Source: Schizophyllum amplum
Taxonomy: Eukaryota > Basidiomycota > Agaricomycetes > Agaricales > Schizophyllaceae
Length of the DNA: 64,000 bases
Assembly: GCA_007026445.1 (NCBI GenBank)
Contig: VDMD01000058.1
Span: forward strand, 1-64,000
Direction: 5' to 3'
Part shown: positions 1-12,213 of the stretch, piece by piece
How the letters are laid out: each line of letters starts with the position of its first letter
Position numbering within the stretch: position 1 is the first letter of the stretch
The notes under the pieces: model-generated
Database searches by the model: none
Told to the model about the DNA's origin: nothing
The model's input: only the letters and a program-made list of their open reading frames with translations
Position numbers and translations under genes: made by a program

Positions 1-12
1 ATCAGGATTCCC

Positions 13-1391
13 ATGTCGAGGTTCCTTCCCTCCCTCGCCTTCACCGCACCTCCTTCCAATCTCCCCCGCGTCACCTCGTCCAACGGCGCTTTCCTCCTCT
101 TCGTCCTCACCATCTACGTCCTCGTCGTCTGCCTCGCCTACGCCCGCCACTCGCGACACGCCTTCCTCAAGATGGTCAAGCAGCACGGAACCAGACACCA
201 AAAGCGCCCGGCGCAGAACACGTCGGCCCCCCGCCCTCGGCGCTACGAGCGCGCCCTCAGCGTCGCGGATCGGTCCATCGTGCTTCGGTTTGTATTCATA
301 TACTTTTTCTGCTAGCCACGCTGACGGCTTATAGGCGCTTTCCCCCTCCCAAAGGGAAGATGAGGCGCGATGATCAGGCGCGGGTTCGCTATGCCCACAA
401 GAAAGGACTCAGCCGCCCCTTCCTCGCCCTGATGTTCTCGACGAACGCCAAGAGCATCAACAATATCATCGACTGTCGATACGACCGCCACAATATCATC
501 AGTCCAGCGGTCATGAGACAACAGGATTGTCAACGCTGCGACAACGACTTCAAGCTCATGGTCAAGCAGGAGGTCCAGGTGCGTCGTCCGCTTCTTTGTC
601 GATCGTTGTTCTTCTTTCTCACATCTCTTCCAGCTGCAGCGACGAGAGACCACTGCTGGTCATCGCATAGTGCGTGCCTGCAGTACATGCACGACTTCAA
701 GTCGCTTACTTATTCTTCAGGGCGATCGCCACGCCTCGGGCAGCTGGAGAGCGCCGTCTAGCGGCTCGCAGAGCGCATCGGCCCCTGCGGAGATGCAGCA
801 CCCGACCAGCGCGTCGCAGCGGCTGCGCGCCGGCCCCAGCACCTCATCCCGTACCGCGCTCAAGAAGCGTGCGGCGAGCGTCTCGTCGACGGACGACTCC
901 GACGACGCGCAGGACTCCGAGTATGAGCCGGAAGCTGAGCTCTCGAATGCCGTGGATAGCAATGACGACTCCGATTCTGACATGGACGACCTCGAGGACT
1001 CGAAGGAGGACGTAAAGACAGTCCGGGAGGTATGTTGCATCTTCTATATCCAATCATCACTTACTAATCTCGTCTTCTTCTTCCCTCCTCATTTTCTCCT
1101 GCGATACATCTCTCACAGACCCTCTTCGCCACGAACAACCACGCCATCATCACAGTGGACTGGATCCTTGCGGAGGCCGATCTTGCCGATCGGGGGGCTA
1201 TTGTTCAGCAGATGGCGGACGCGGGCGTGACCGACAAGCACGCCGTCATGCTGGCGCGCATGCGAGACGATGAGCTGAAAACTACGATCAGGGCCATCTT
1301 CCCAGCCAAGATCTTTGGGTCGGATTACGACTTCGCGCTCTGCATGCTGGAGAAAGCCTGCCAGAAGGCGAGGACGATGATTGACGACTGA
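13..1391 (+). CDS. Hypothetical protein with N-terminal hydrophobic segment
   Basis: A five-exon model joins in frame. The exons end near 287, 578, just before 670 and 1029, and the last runs to a TGA at 1389-1391. Introns are short GT-AG; the first has a GTTTGT donor. The product is about 320 aa. Residues about 24-44 are strongly hydrophobic (GAFLLFVLTIYVLVVCLAYA) and could be a membrane anchor. The middle is Ser/Asp/Glu-rich, with an acidic run near 890-1010. The C-terminal ~90 residues look globular and helical. I do not recognise the family. The ATG at 13 is the first available, but the window begins 12 bases upstream, so the true start may lie outside. Confidence 0.6.
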
Positions 1392-3429
1392 GAGCTGCGT
1401 CGTCGGGCCTCCTTCAAGTATTGTACCTGTTCGTAATCTTGTGCTCTCGATATCTTGGATTTGCAGCACGCTAGGTGCTGTGATATAATACTACATGCCC
1501 TATCTTGAATGTCTACGCATTTTGGAACATCTCGTGCTTGTCCCGTGCTACGCGAGTGAAAATTCAGAAGTGACTCGACACCGTTCAGGCGCCGGTGATC
1601 GGGGACATCAACGGCTTCGTTCCCACCACCATCATCGTCGACGTCGCCCGCGACGAACTCGCCCTCGACTCAAAAAGTCTCAAACGGCGTGCGCTCGTCG
1701 AGATCCCGGTATCGTCGTCGTCAACGTCCGCACGTTCGGGCAAAAGCCGGGGCGACCAAAGATATCGATATCGCCATCGGCGCGGTCGCTACTATGAGTG
1801 AACGTGTATACGCACTGGAGGCGCATCGCATGGATCTCGCGCAGGTGCGTCTCTACCGTTTATCGCAGCGAACTCCCGTTGACATATCTCAAGATGCATC
1901 GCCGAACAGTCTTCAAAGAGTTGCGCACCGATATCCTGCGAGAAGACACCACGATAGCCCCATCTTCTCCCCCAACTGCACGGCGGCAGTGAGCGCCCTC
2001 TGCGTACCCTTGACCTCCGGAGGCGCGTGCGCGGGATGGCTCTGCGGGAGGACTTCGTGTTGACAAAGCCAGAGGTACGCCGTCTTGCTCTTTCCATCCC
2101 TGTCAATAGCTGCCGCGCTCCACGTCGAGGACGATCCGCTTTGAGTCCTCACCGCACTGGGAACTCGCGGCATCGTCCTCGACAGGAGCAGAGCGCCCTT
2201 TGCACCATCCCACGTCGTCCCTATAACGTTGCTTCGTTCACGCGCTGATGTGTCTTACGAAGATCTCGTCCGCGTCCGCGTGCCCGCGGACGACTTTGAG
2301 GAATGCGCGACAGCTCACCAACGTTCCCCACATATCCTTCAACGCGACCAGAAGTGCCGGAGATGCACGCGGGTCTGACCCGGGAAACGCATTGTGAAAT
2401 TCTGAGGTGAGTCTTGATCGCTACTTTGACGAGCTCCCTCTCCACCGTGTACCCAGGCGTTTGCTCGCACGCTTATAGATAACGTACGCAACGTTATCTA
2501 CCCGCCTGAGGTGTTTTGCAAGCGCGCAGCGCGATGATTGATGAGTGACTGATGTCCAGAGTACGTCCCGACGTTCTATTTCGACGGGTCAGTCACTCAT
2601 CAAGCACTCACAGCCCTCGCGCGGCGTCTATTCAGCGCCTGCAGGACGTCAGGCAAGGCTGCATAGCCCTCGATACCGGCGTACTTGCCGTTTGCGCGAG
2701 ACGTATCGTCTGAATTTCGTCAATCCGACTTGCTAGCCATCTTCGTAAAGTAAGTCCGTTTCGACTGAAAATTGAGACCCATTGACGAGACTTTGAGTAG
2801 ATTATGGGCCAGGTGCAGCGCCACCGGCGGATGGCTTCGTCGCTCGACAATCGGACGATTAAGAGATTACGTTCGAAAACGGCGAACGTTATTGTCTAGG
2901 TAGGCATTCCATTTCTCTTTCTTGAACTGCTCCTACTGTTTTCCCGATTGCCGTCTCTTACTAATCTTGTATCCACAGGTACGCTAACCCCATGTCCTTC
3001 ATCCGTACCGCACGCACAAGATCTCGGCCCAAAACTGCTTCACCTCGCTCGGACATACGCTGGTGCGGAAGTTCCTATCGTCCGTATACCCTCGACGCTT
3101 GGATTGATACTTGCCGGTGAGTCTCATCCGTCTGAGCATTCTGCTACGCATGATGCAATCCTTTATGACCAAAATCGTGACCCTACGGGAGCTTGAGCGA
3201 TATATAATCCTAGTTATTCTGAACCTTCCTTCGTGTTCTTCCCATAATGAATGTGTACTAATGATCTTCTCCCTATCGCTAGGCCCTCGTCGTCATCCTC
3301 GCCTTTGCCATACGGACCTAGGTGAGCATTACCGAACATACCATCGCGTCCAACGCCGCATATGATGCCTACATATTTCGCTTTACAATATGACTCTTGC
3401 CGGCAGCTAGAGCTTGATCTTGATTTGTC
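1392..3429 (+). other. Decayed sequence without an intact gene
   Basis: Short coding-like stretches on the + strand are separated by stops and frame changes. Examples are 1595-1700 (begins with IGDINGFVPTTIIVDVARDE), 1795-1840, 2040-2075 and 2990-3110. They read like exons of one or more old genes that are no longer translatable. I could not assign the 1.6-3.0 kb part to a family. Confidence 0.4.
2538..2603. repeat. 15 bp perfect inverted repeat, 36 bp apart
   Basis: TTGATGAGTGACTGA at 2538-2552 is matched exactly in reverse complement at 2589-2603. A smaller hairpin lies just upstream (TAGATAACGT at 2476-2485 and its complement at 2491-2500). Both are inside decayed sequence. They could be remnants of a small inverted-repeat element. 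Confidence 0.55.
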
Positions 3430-4084
3430 CAAACTACCGTCTGATGCAGCGCTGCCCTCCCATCTCGGCAAACCCAACTTCTTGGCACTGACCATCCTCT
3501 GATAGAATTTCGAATCCTCGAGCTGTCCGCTACTTGCCTTCGGCAACGATGATGATGGTGGGAGGCCTCTGGCCAAGGTACTTTATCGATTCCGTATGTC
3601 CTGTATATGCTCACCGCTCTGCTGCAGATGCTCGAGAACTTGCGCCGCATCAAAAATCTCGCGCGTATGCACAGGGAGTCACCATACTCAAGGGACGGTG
3701 TTGACGTTTTGATGTGGACACGAAGGATGGGCCCATCAGCGACCTCCTCCGCAGACTTTTGGGGGAGGAGCAAGGGCTCCACTCGTATATAGACAGCAGC
3801 CGAGCGGTCCAAAGGTACGTTCTTTTGACATCCCTGTAGTACTCCTGTGTACCCTATATAGTAACGAAACAATTTACGCCAGCCGGCTTCGCTAATGACG
3901 GCTCTTTCGCTTGTGCGAACTCTCCGGCGGAGCTTGGCGAACTGTACCTCGAGTTCCACCGCGGGGTGTACACCGATTGTGCGGGCATCGAGCCGCATCG
4001 AGTGCGGTAATCGGCAGTCTGAAGCTCACGCTGGAGCATCTTGCGGCATGCGAGGCAAGCACAGGCAAGACCAAGTTCATTACT
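3430..4084 (+). pseudogene. Relic resembling GH38 (vacuolar-type) alpha-mannosidase
   Basis: Three fragments in order recall glycoside hydrolase family 38 alpha-mannosidases of the fungal Ams1 type. They are a LLAFGNDDDGGRPLAK-like block near 3530-3575, a MLENLRRIKNLARMH-like block near 3627-3675, and an AELGELYLEFHRGVYT block near 3925-3972. In the family these correspond to a glycine-rich FGNGDGGGG motif, the MLERLRR helix that follows it, and the GELYLE.HRGTYT motif. Stops and frame changes separate them, so this is not a working gene. It ends where dynamin-derived sequence begins, near 4085. The assignment rests on motifs recalled from the family, not on an alignment. Confidence 0.45.
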
Positions 4085-5250
4085 ATTAGTCCAGCTCGCA
4101 GCGTGCTCTCGGAGCTCATCATGACGCGGTACGTACTTGTGCCTTCTTCGGTGAATATGCCCGTAGCTGATATCTCGACCCAGCCTTCCCGAGATTCAAA
4201 CTCACCGTTGAGGCAAACATGCAGAAGCGCCTAAGCATCCTCCCGCCGCCGCCGCCTGAGCACCGCTTCTTCGAGATCACCCATAAGCTCGGCGCGTTCT
4301 CGAGTAAGTTCGAGGCCTGCGTGGACAGGAAGAAGACCGTCGAGGGCGAGGTGGCGGTCCAGAGCATATTCGGCCACGGCTGCAGGCGTTCAGGGGATGC
4401 ATCCTGAAGACGGTGTTCAGGTTCTACCATGGCAGCACAGCGGCACACACTCAAGGTGCCCGAGTTTTCGCATCTTGAGGACTGCGGGGAGAGCTTCGTA
4501 GGTAAGTCGAGGTGGCGGACCTGACGTCCGATTGATGCATGCCTTATTATCTTTGCAGTCAGCCCGACGACGGTCTTCTCCTTCGATGCATCGACGCAGA
4601 AGGTGTATCGGATCGCGCGGCTGGTCCATCGTGATGAGATGTACCGTGAGCCGCTGCACGAGCGTTACCGCGAGCCTCTCTCGAGGATGACCCGACGCGC
4701 GACGTTGGAGAAAAGTCGCGGACGATGTCGAAAAGCGCTTAGGTGCGAGCTGGTCGACAAACGCTTCCACGGCGCGCTGGCGACTGGCATCCGGTAGGTT
4801 GATCTTCCGCGGCCTGCCGTCCAGGTACTTGACGATTCTTACGCTGTTCGCAGAAGGACACAGTCAAGCGCCGCTTTAACGAGACTCGACGTGCTGGACG
4901 AGCTCCTCGAGAGCGTGCAGACGCCACATGCGTGACTTGAGGCGCATCACACGTTCTATCGCAAGGCCTCAAGCGGTACTATCGCGACGCGTACGAGAGC
5001 GAGCTTGACTTCTCTGACGTTCGCTGAAGCCACCGCCATATCTGCCTCGCCTCCTTCATCCCCGACACCGGTGGGGACACCTGCGAAGGTGTACACGAGC
5101 TTGACGATCGAGCGCGAGGGCGTGCGCGTGCGACGCGAGGACCTGCAGAAGAAGCTGGAGAGGCTGAAGGCAGCAAGTCATGGGCTCACGCGGCGTAATG
5201 CGTCCACTGGTGTATCTGATTGGGGAACGCTCGCTAGAGTGAGCTCGAAT
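4085..5250 (+). pseudogene. Dynamin-family GTPase relic (stalk to GED part)
   Basis: This is a degenerate copy of the stalk and GTPase-effector regions of the intact gene at 54873-57976. Recognisable blocks are VLSELIMTR at 4108-4131, a proline-rich PPPPPEHRFFEITHKLGAF block near 4240-4300, FEACV.RKKTVEGE near 4308-4350, VYRIARLVHRDEMYRE near 4600-4650, and the GED-like block with EREGVRVRREDLQKKLERL near 5110-5165. Frames shift between blocks and stops intervene; for example, one block ends in TGA at 4405-4407. The GTPase domain is absent because the duplication starts downstream of it. Confidence 0.8.
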
Positions 5251-5732
5251 ATCGTTCAACTGTATCTCTGGAGCTCACGTATTGCGCAGATTACCTTGTA
5301 TAATGTCAATCTACTGCGGATTCCGCATATCTCTTATGCTGGACTTTTATCTGTTGACAGCGGAGCGGCTGGACTTGGAGATGCGGATAAGCCTCCTCAC
5401 GACAGAGAGACAATGAAGATCCGTCTCAACGAAACAGGCATGTCATAGCTGTTTTGTTCGTTGTCGCACATGGCGGCATGCCTCAGATTTGCCCTCACAT
5501 CCCGAAGGATCAATTGCATACTCATGTCACTCAACACTTCTCTGCTCTCCAGCGCTTTCCACAGATTAACGCCGAAAGTGGCAACACGAAGGTGAGCCCC
5601 CGAGATTATCGAGCGCTGTGAGGAGTGGCGACTCAGTCGACGCGGTCCGTACAGCCGACGTATTGGAACGTTGGGAGCCTTGAACTCGTACAGCTTGTCT
5701 TCAACCACAACTACGCGTGCATTTGGCCGGTG
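5251..5732. other. Intergenic part of the duplicated arm
   Basis: No gene is supported. The stretch 5610-5730 matches the sequence just upstream of the intact RING gene on the other arm (about 54390-54520 reversed), so it belongs to the duplication and may contain the old 5' leader. Confidence 0.5.
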
Positions 5733-7209
5733 ATGCCCAAGACTTACTGCAGCATCTGCACTTGCTATCTGGAGATTGCAGACATCCAGCTATTCGGTTG
5801 CGGTGCGTGTGGCTTCCACCGAACGCTCGACGTCTTTCTGACGAGTTCTATAGGACATGGTTGCTGCGCGCGCTGTGTGCTACAGCTGGCGCGTCAGGCA
5901 TGTCCAGAGTGTCACCGATCGTTTTCCCAAGACGATCCACACGGGCTGCACATCGAGATTCTCGAGGACGCGGACGTACCGGAACCCGTGGAGACAGCAG
6001 TTCGTCGGCTGGAGCGCGTGCTGACCGGGACGAGCATCGAGGTCGTCAAGGCGGCGCAGCAGAGCCTGCAAGCACTCGCGGACCGTCTCGGTGAAGATGG
6101 CAAGGTCGACGCGGTGCGTGTTCACTCTTCTCCTGCATGCTTTGTCTGACGTCTTGAATAGGGAGTGCTCAGCGCTGCCATATCTCTGCTCGACAAACGC
6201 GTCGCTCCCCTCCTGACCCACATCAACAACCAACGACACACGATCCGTGAGCTCATGGACATCATTGATCAAGGCCTTCCTCTCGATCGCGAGCTGAGGA
6301 CACGCGAGCTTCGACGGCAGCTCAAGCACGCCGAGGAGGAACGCGATCGAGCCCAAGCGACACTGCTTGCCGCAGGCGGGCATATTGCAGCAGCTCGCGA
6401 CAATGCCTTTGCCCATCCAGAAGTCCTTGCCGCCGTACAGGAGTAGTTACTCTAGAAACCCGGCTCATCGACGTTCAGCGGCAGCTCATTGTCGCCCTTG
6501 AGCATGAACTCGCTAGGAAGAAGAAGAATCCATTCGCGCTAGTGAGTCCCTTTCTTCGTCAGACTCTTCGCGTCCATCTTCTGACGGTGAATCTGGCGCC
6601 TAGTCTGCTGTTCAAAGAGAGAATCAGGAGCTTAAAGCCCGAGGCGCTGCCCTAGAGCATCAACTACAGGACTATCCCGAACACATTGATTCTGGTCTTT
6701 CGACGGTATGTCGCGACCATCTCTTGAGACGCGTAGTTCCTGACGTTATCCCAGAGCTCCGCCCAACCTCCTACGGTCAGACGGGCGCACACACTCAAGA
6801 CACCGGTTGTAGACCGGAATCCTTTCAAGCGCCAGCGAGTTACTTCGAGTCTGGCCAGTCCATCAAACGTCCACGATCGTCCTCTCAGCAAGTACGGCGA
6901 CTTGCTGTAGACGATCTCCACTCTGACGACGAACATGATTCGGATGTACGCGTCATATTCATCGTCTGTTGTCGTAGATCTGAACTAATGGCTTTCCAGG
7001 GCGTCGACCTCAAGACGCCGCCGCGCCTTCTTGCATTGGGGACCGCAGTCGTATCGGAGACGCGGCGAATCATCTTCATCGGAATCCCGAAGAGCATTTT
7101 AGTATCCTCGAAGGCTCTCATTGCTTTACGCTTGACGAGCTCCGCGCGTAAGGGTCAGCTGTTGCTGACGAAGGGAACACCTCTCCACATCCATGGTCAA
7201 CCCGTTTAG
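5733..7209 (+). pseudogene. RING-finger/coiled-coil protein, inactivated copy
   Basis: This is the inverted copy of the gene at 52910-54386. The first exons are still open: the RING cysteines and histidine are kept across the first intron (CSIC ... LFGC, then GHGCCARC and CPEC), followed by the long helical region. At 6444-6446 the codon after VQE is TAG, where the intact copy has a lysine codon, and a second TAG follows four codons later. Downstream exons can be followed to 7207-7209, but a protein read through would be cut to roughly the N-terminal half. A truncated protein could still be made; I infer a pseudogene. Confidence 0.75.
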
Positions 7210-7623
7210 CAGCACAAGAGTATAGCATTGATGTAGCTGCAATCTAGAACATGTCCATGCGATGAATACGTACTTACGATAGTGATACACAAATGAGTCT
7301 GTCAAGAAAGATATGCAGATAATAGTATGCCACAGAGCGAAGAGCGCATAGATGAGACAACAAGCAAAATCAAGAGAGATACACCAAGAAAGCCGGCAGC
7401 GTATGAGATCGTGGTAAAGAAGGCTGTCCGAAGGATGAAGTAGCGGAGATATATACGATAGAAGTGTGCGTGAGAGCAACGCGGACGAGGAGCGGACGAT
7501 AGTACAGTATAGAAGAGCAAGGTCAGCCAAGAAAGCATCAAGAAAGCAAGAAAAAACAAGACAATGTCGAGAGCATGGGAAGGAAAAGAAGAGAAAATGG
7601 ACGGTATGAGCGCAAGGCTCCCG
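7210..7623. other. Convergent 3' region between two duplicated genes
   Basis: This is the counterpart of 52509-52909 on the other arm. It lies between the 3' ends of the RING copy and the unknown-function copy. Long T/A-rich pyrimidine stretches are present and there is no supportable gene. Confidence 0.5.
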
Positions 7624-8559
7624 CTAAGAGAATACCACCTTCATCAGGTCGGCGCCCAGAAAGCCCACACCGGGACGTGAGTTCTTGCCCAGCAACGTCC
7701 CTGGAGCGGTGACCATCGCTTCTTTCGGCTGAGACACGTTAGTGATAGCGTGGCGAACTCACATGTCGGCCTACCAGTAGTCTGGCATAGCGCTCGGCAA
7801 GGGGCGCAGGGCACCAATGTCCGAAGAGGGGCACAAAGATTTGGTTGAGCCATGCCGCAGCGGATATCCGGTGAGCGATCAAGATGTCACAGCTCGTAAC
7901 CATATTCTCGGTGAAGGCAGTTGGATCTGACAAGCAAGTCAAGGCGGAGCGAGCGCAAGCAGTCGCCCTGCACGTACCGGTCGCGTCGATGATGACACTC
8001 GTCCGGTTGTGGTCCTTTTCGCGCATGATGCGCTGCAGCGTCTGGCTCAGAACCGGCGTCCGGAAGACATGCTGCAACTCGAATCAGTTCCCGCTCACTC
8101 GGCGCCACATCCCGCTTTCACCTCATCGTAGTCCTCGACCACCAGCACCTTATCCTCGAACAGCGGCACGCCCGCCTTTTCCGGGCACACGTTCGTGAAT
8201 TTGCGCGCAACGACATCAGACATTTTGCGTAAACATTCCTAGGCGTTGTGAGCGCCGCCAGCCTGGACGCGTGCTTGCGAGGTGACGCCCGACCTCATAA
8301 GGTGCTCCCATGGCTGAGAGCTACGTGCTAAGGTCGTTCTAAGGCTGGGGGGAACATCCTAAGGTTATGCTAAGGCTGGGAGAAAATGCTAAGGTTGTGC
8401 TAAGGCTGGAAGGAACATGGCAAGGACTTACAGATGCTGGGGGGAGCATGCTCAGGACAGAATAAGGGTGGGACATTCCTGAGCATGTACCCCGGGGTCC
8501 TGTCGAGGTCGTCCCGATGCTCGCGGTGGCCTCGAACTGCAACGTGACACGAATCACTG

Positions 8560-11260
8560 AGCGTGACTTCGCGCGTCGCGCGCCGATTCCGCCACCCTCC
8601 TGACGACTTGTGGACAATATATGATATGTGAGGCTACAGGTACAAATGTGAGCACAAGAGATTGGAATATACGGCGGCTCAGTAGTAGTCTGACTGAACG
8701 GAGGACCCCATCATGATCAGTAGGTACGAAACAGCACACAGACGCGGCGCGCAGCGCAGTGGCAAAGGTGTCTCTTGATATGGCGTGAAAAAATCCACGA
8801 TTTCCACAGCATGGCATTGTCCTGTTCATCACGCTCTGTCAACATCGCTAAGAATCGGTCAATTATTGAAAAACGTAGCACGCAACTCACCTTCCCTCAG
8901 CACCATACCGTAGTAAGCGCGCTTGATGACCAGCGAGCTTGCGTGCGCACTGTGTCGCCGGCTTGGCGGGAGCAAACGCTGAAGCGGCCAAAGGTCTTGC
9001 CTTTCATCTCCGCCTCTAGCGCTAGTTCGACCAAGTCTTCACTAGCGTTGTTTTACCGGACTTCAATTTCCTAAACGACAAAGCGGCGGACGCGGTGGTG
9101 GACGTCGGCATCGCAGGCACGCCATGGTCCAACGGATCCGCCGATGCCTTAGCGCGGAATTCGCCAGTCGCAACTCGGAGGACGACTACTGTGCGCCAGC
9201 CTCCCCCCAAGTGGTGCGTGCCGGCGAGGAGAGCGAGCAGTGACGCCGGTGCGGCGGCGGCGGCGAAGCGTGCAGCGAAGGCGGAATATCCGCAGCAGGC
9301 GTGGATGATCAGCTGCAGGTTGGTAAGGCGCGAAGTCGGAACATACCCCTCCCGTCTGGCACGCAAGACCGCAAATAATCTCGTCAGTGGTGTGACAGAA
9401 GGATTCTTTCTTGTGACGGGCGGTGATTGTTGTTTGATATGATACTGGTCCTCCAAATTATCAGCTCGTGACGACGACATCATAGCTCAACAGCAACGCA
9501 CCTTTGAGAGTACACGCCAGATGCGCTCTCAGCACCCCTTTCAGCGCAAGCAGAGGGGCGTATTCTGCCCCTGCACAAGCGCACTAAGTGTCGTCTGTGG
9601 GGCTGTGACCGAAATTGAGGGTCAGAGAGGTGATCGTCAAACTCGTGAGCATACACGCAAAAATCAAGGGCAGCGAAGTCAAGATCTCTCGGCTCACCTC
9701 TTCAACTACACGCCACACCACCACAAACAGCGCCGCTCCGAACCTACCGTCTCGCCAGCTTTATTTGCTGACGCCAACGCATCCACAGCTTCCTCGACGC
9801 TCACTCCTCCGCGCCCGATCACCAGAAGATCACGCGCTGCCGCGTTCGCCGGCCCACGCGCAAGGTTCATGACCGCGGGTACAAGCTTGGAGGTGAACTT
9901 TGCAGGGAAAAGCGTGACGATGGAGTCGGTGAGTGCGTGTATGTCGCTGGAGCGAGCACGTCTTGATACGCCGGATCAGCTCGACTGTGGCAGCTTCTGG
10001 TGCGGCCTTGTCCCTAGCATCGAGAAGCGGAGTATCGGCGTCGGCGTCGGAGAGGTTCACGGCACAGTCGTCGAAGGTTTCCTGGACAAAAGCGTCCACG
10101 AAGGCATGCGTTGTGAGAGTAGAGAGCGGTGAGGGCTGTCTGGAAACATTATTACTTGAGTCAGTTGGAGTGATCTAGCACCCACTGACGCACCGTTTCC
10201 TTCTGCGAGACGGTTCTGGAGATCAGATGCAGCCAAAGGGTATTGCCCTGTCGAATTCGCCATCACAGCAGCATCTGGCCGTTAGGCGTTCGTTTAGCTC
10301 AAATTGAGCGACTATGATGAGCACGGACCTGCTCACCGGGCATAAATCGATGAGCAGACGACGCACGCTCTCGAGGCGTACGCGTGTGCAGTCCTTGAAG
10401 ACTGTGTACCGCACATGGGCCGCCTAGACGAGTGCGAGATGAGGTCCCCGGTCAATTGCGTGGTGGAGGACATACCCGTGCTTGTCGGCAAGTGCGCGGC
10501 GAAGGAAAAGAGTGCCTCACCAAAGTTGTCGCTCGACGCAGCTCACCTCGTCGAGGAGAGAGTGCGTTCAAGGGAAATGAGGAATCCCCGTATTCAAGGA
10601 GATCTGCGGTGGAGTTAAGTATCGACGAGCTTATGGTGGCTAACTTCAGTCGAGGAGGCCAGCGTAGTGCGCGATAGAGTCTCCCGCGAATGCGAACGCT
10701 CGAGTGCGCGGTGGAGTCCAGAGAAGGCCGTGATGCAACCGGGACGGAGAGAAGAAGTACGTTCATGTAGCTCAATGAAGCAATGTAGTGGAGACCTAAG
10801 AGAGAGGGGATGCATAAAGTCTTCCGCGAGAGCGGTGAAGGGCGTAGGCGAGTAGTAGAGCACGATAATTATCCAGAGTGCGTAGAACACGAGCATGGCA
10901 AGCGAGAGTTCAACTTCATGCTCGAGACGTAATTAACAATTAGTTTGCATATGCCGTACCGCACTAGGAGGACGGCGAAGTAGCCGTAGCGGCCACAATG
11001 AGCGCGGTGAGCAGGCGCGGGTTCAAAGTCAGTGCCGATCACGTGTATTCGCCGCAGCACATCACGACCAAACATCGCTGTCTGTCTTCGCGCAAGTTTG
11101 CCGTGTGCGTCATCCTTCTTGCCTTCTCCCATCGTGGTCATTCGGCCAGCATATGTCGAGTTCCTCTTGTATCCGCCGGGTTGTCTGACGATGGAAAGCA
11201 ATCCGAGAGCTCTTTTTGTCGCGATGCAGCGCGAGCTCAGGACCTCTTCATCGGCCTAGA
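8560..11260 (-). CDS. Possible multi-exon gene inside the insertion (weak)
   Basis: The minus strand of the insertion holds a series of open stretches with short-intron spacing. These are near 10870-11200, 10615-10895 (hydrophobic MLVFYALWIIIVLYYSPTPF), 9830-10260 (contains LTDSIVTLFPAKFTSKLVPA), 9022-9483 and 8554-8832. Some are hydrophobic enough for membrane segments. I could not build one convincing spliced reading frame, and no family is recognised. It may be a captured or decayed gene. Confidence 0.25.
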
Positions 11261-12213
11261 CCGGTGTGTTTCTTCAGGCAGAGCAATACAGGAACATGGT
11301 GCGCGAATCGTGTGTTGGCTCACTGATGCACCTACAGACGAGTCGTGCAGCGCTTTCATGATGAAAGTTGGCATACGCAAAGACGACACGGGCTGCGGGC
11401 AACGTGAAGGAGGTCAAGTACACCCCTGGTGAGTCCTCTTACGCGCATATATGCACTTAAATCTGACTTTATTCCGAGCCCAGCGCCCAGAGCGTCTTGC
11501 TCATTGCCCGACACGCCATCGTCCATTGCCCGTACTTCGCTGCCTCACCCCACCTCATTCCGTCACCGCGCTTCGTTTATGGATACGTCTTGCCCCACTT
11601 TAGCACGTTCTCCGTCACCTCCCCCAAGCGACCTGACACCAGGGGATGACGACGAGGCGCACCTCGCAGCCCAAGAAGGGTGTGCGGCTGGCGCAAGCCT
11701 CCACCTGCCGCTCGGAAGCGGCACGCCAACCCCAACGTGACTCCGAGATCGCTAAGTACGAAGCAGGTACGCCGCCTTTATCTGCGACATCCGAGCTCGG
11801 ACTAACTGACCGCAGATGTATTTGAACGCGCGGGCCGCTTGCGCCCTCTCTTGCACCCAATCATCGTTCCTCATCTCGCAGCTTCGCTGACTACCGCTCT
11901 TCTGGTTCTGTACTTCCCCGCCTTTCTCGTTCGCTTTTATGTACTCTCCATTGTCTACTCTCGGTTTCCTGCTCTGCTCGTTTTAATACTCGATAAGACT
12001 AGCTATCTATGTAGGCTTGTATACGTACACAATATATGTGTTTGACGATGACTACGAGACCCATTTGTGTGCTGCCTGATGAGATGGGAAAACTCTCTCA
12101 ACGTCTGGATAGCCTCACGACGTCGTCAATGCGTGAGCTACATCGTGAGCACCGCTAATGCCTTAGCTACCTTAGAATGTCCCTCACGCCTTAGACGCCT
12201 TGGGAGGTTCACC
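11261..12213. other. Right part of the insertion, no clear gene
   Basis: Short open stretches occur on both strands (for example 11429-11740 +), with no recognisable domain. Repeated CCTTAG-type motifs begin near 12160. Confidence 0.35.
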
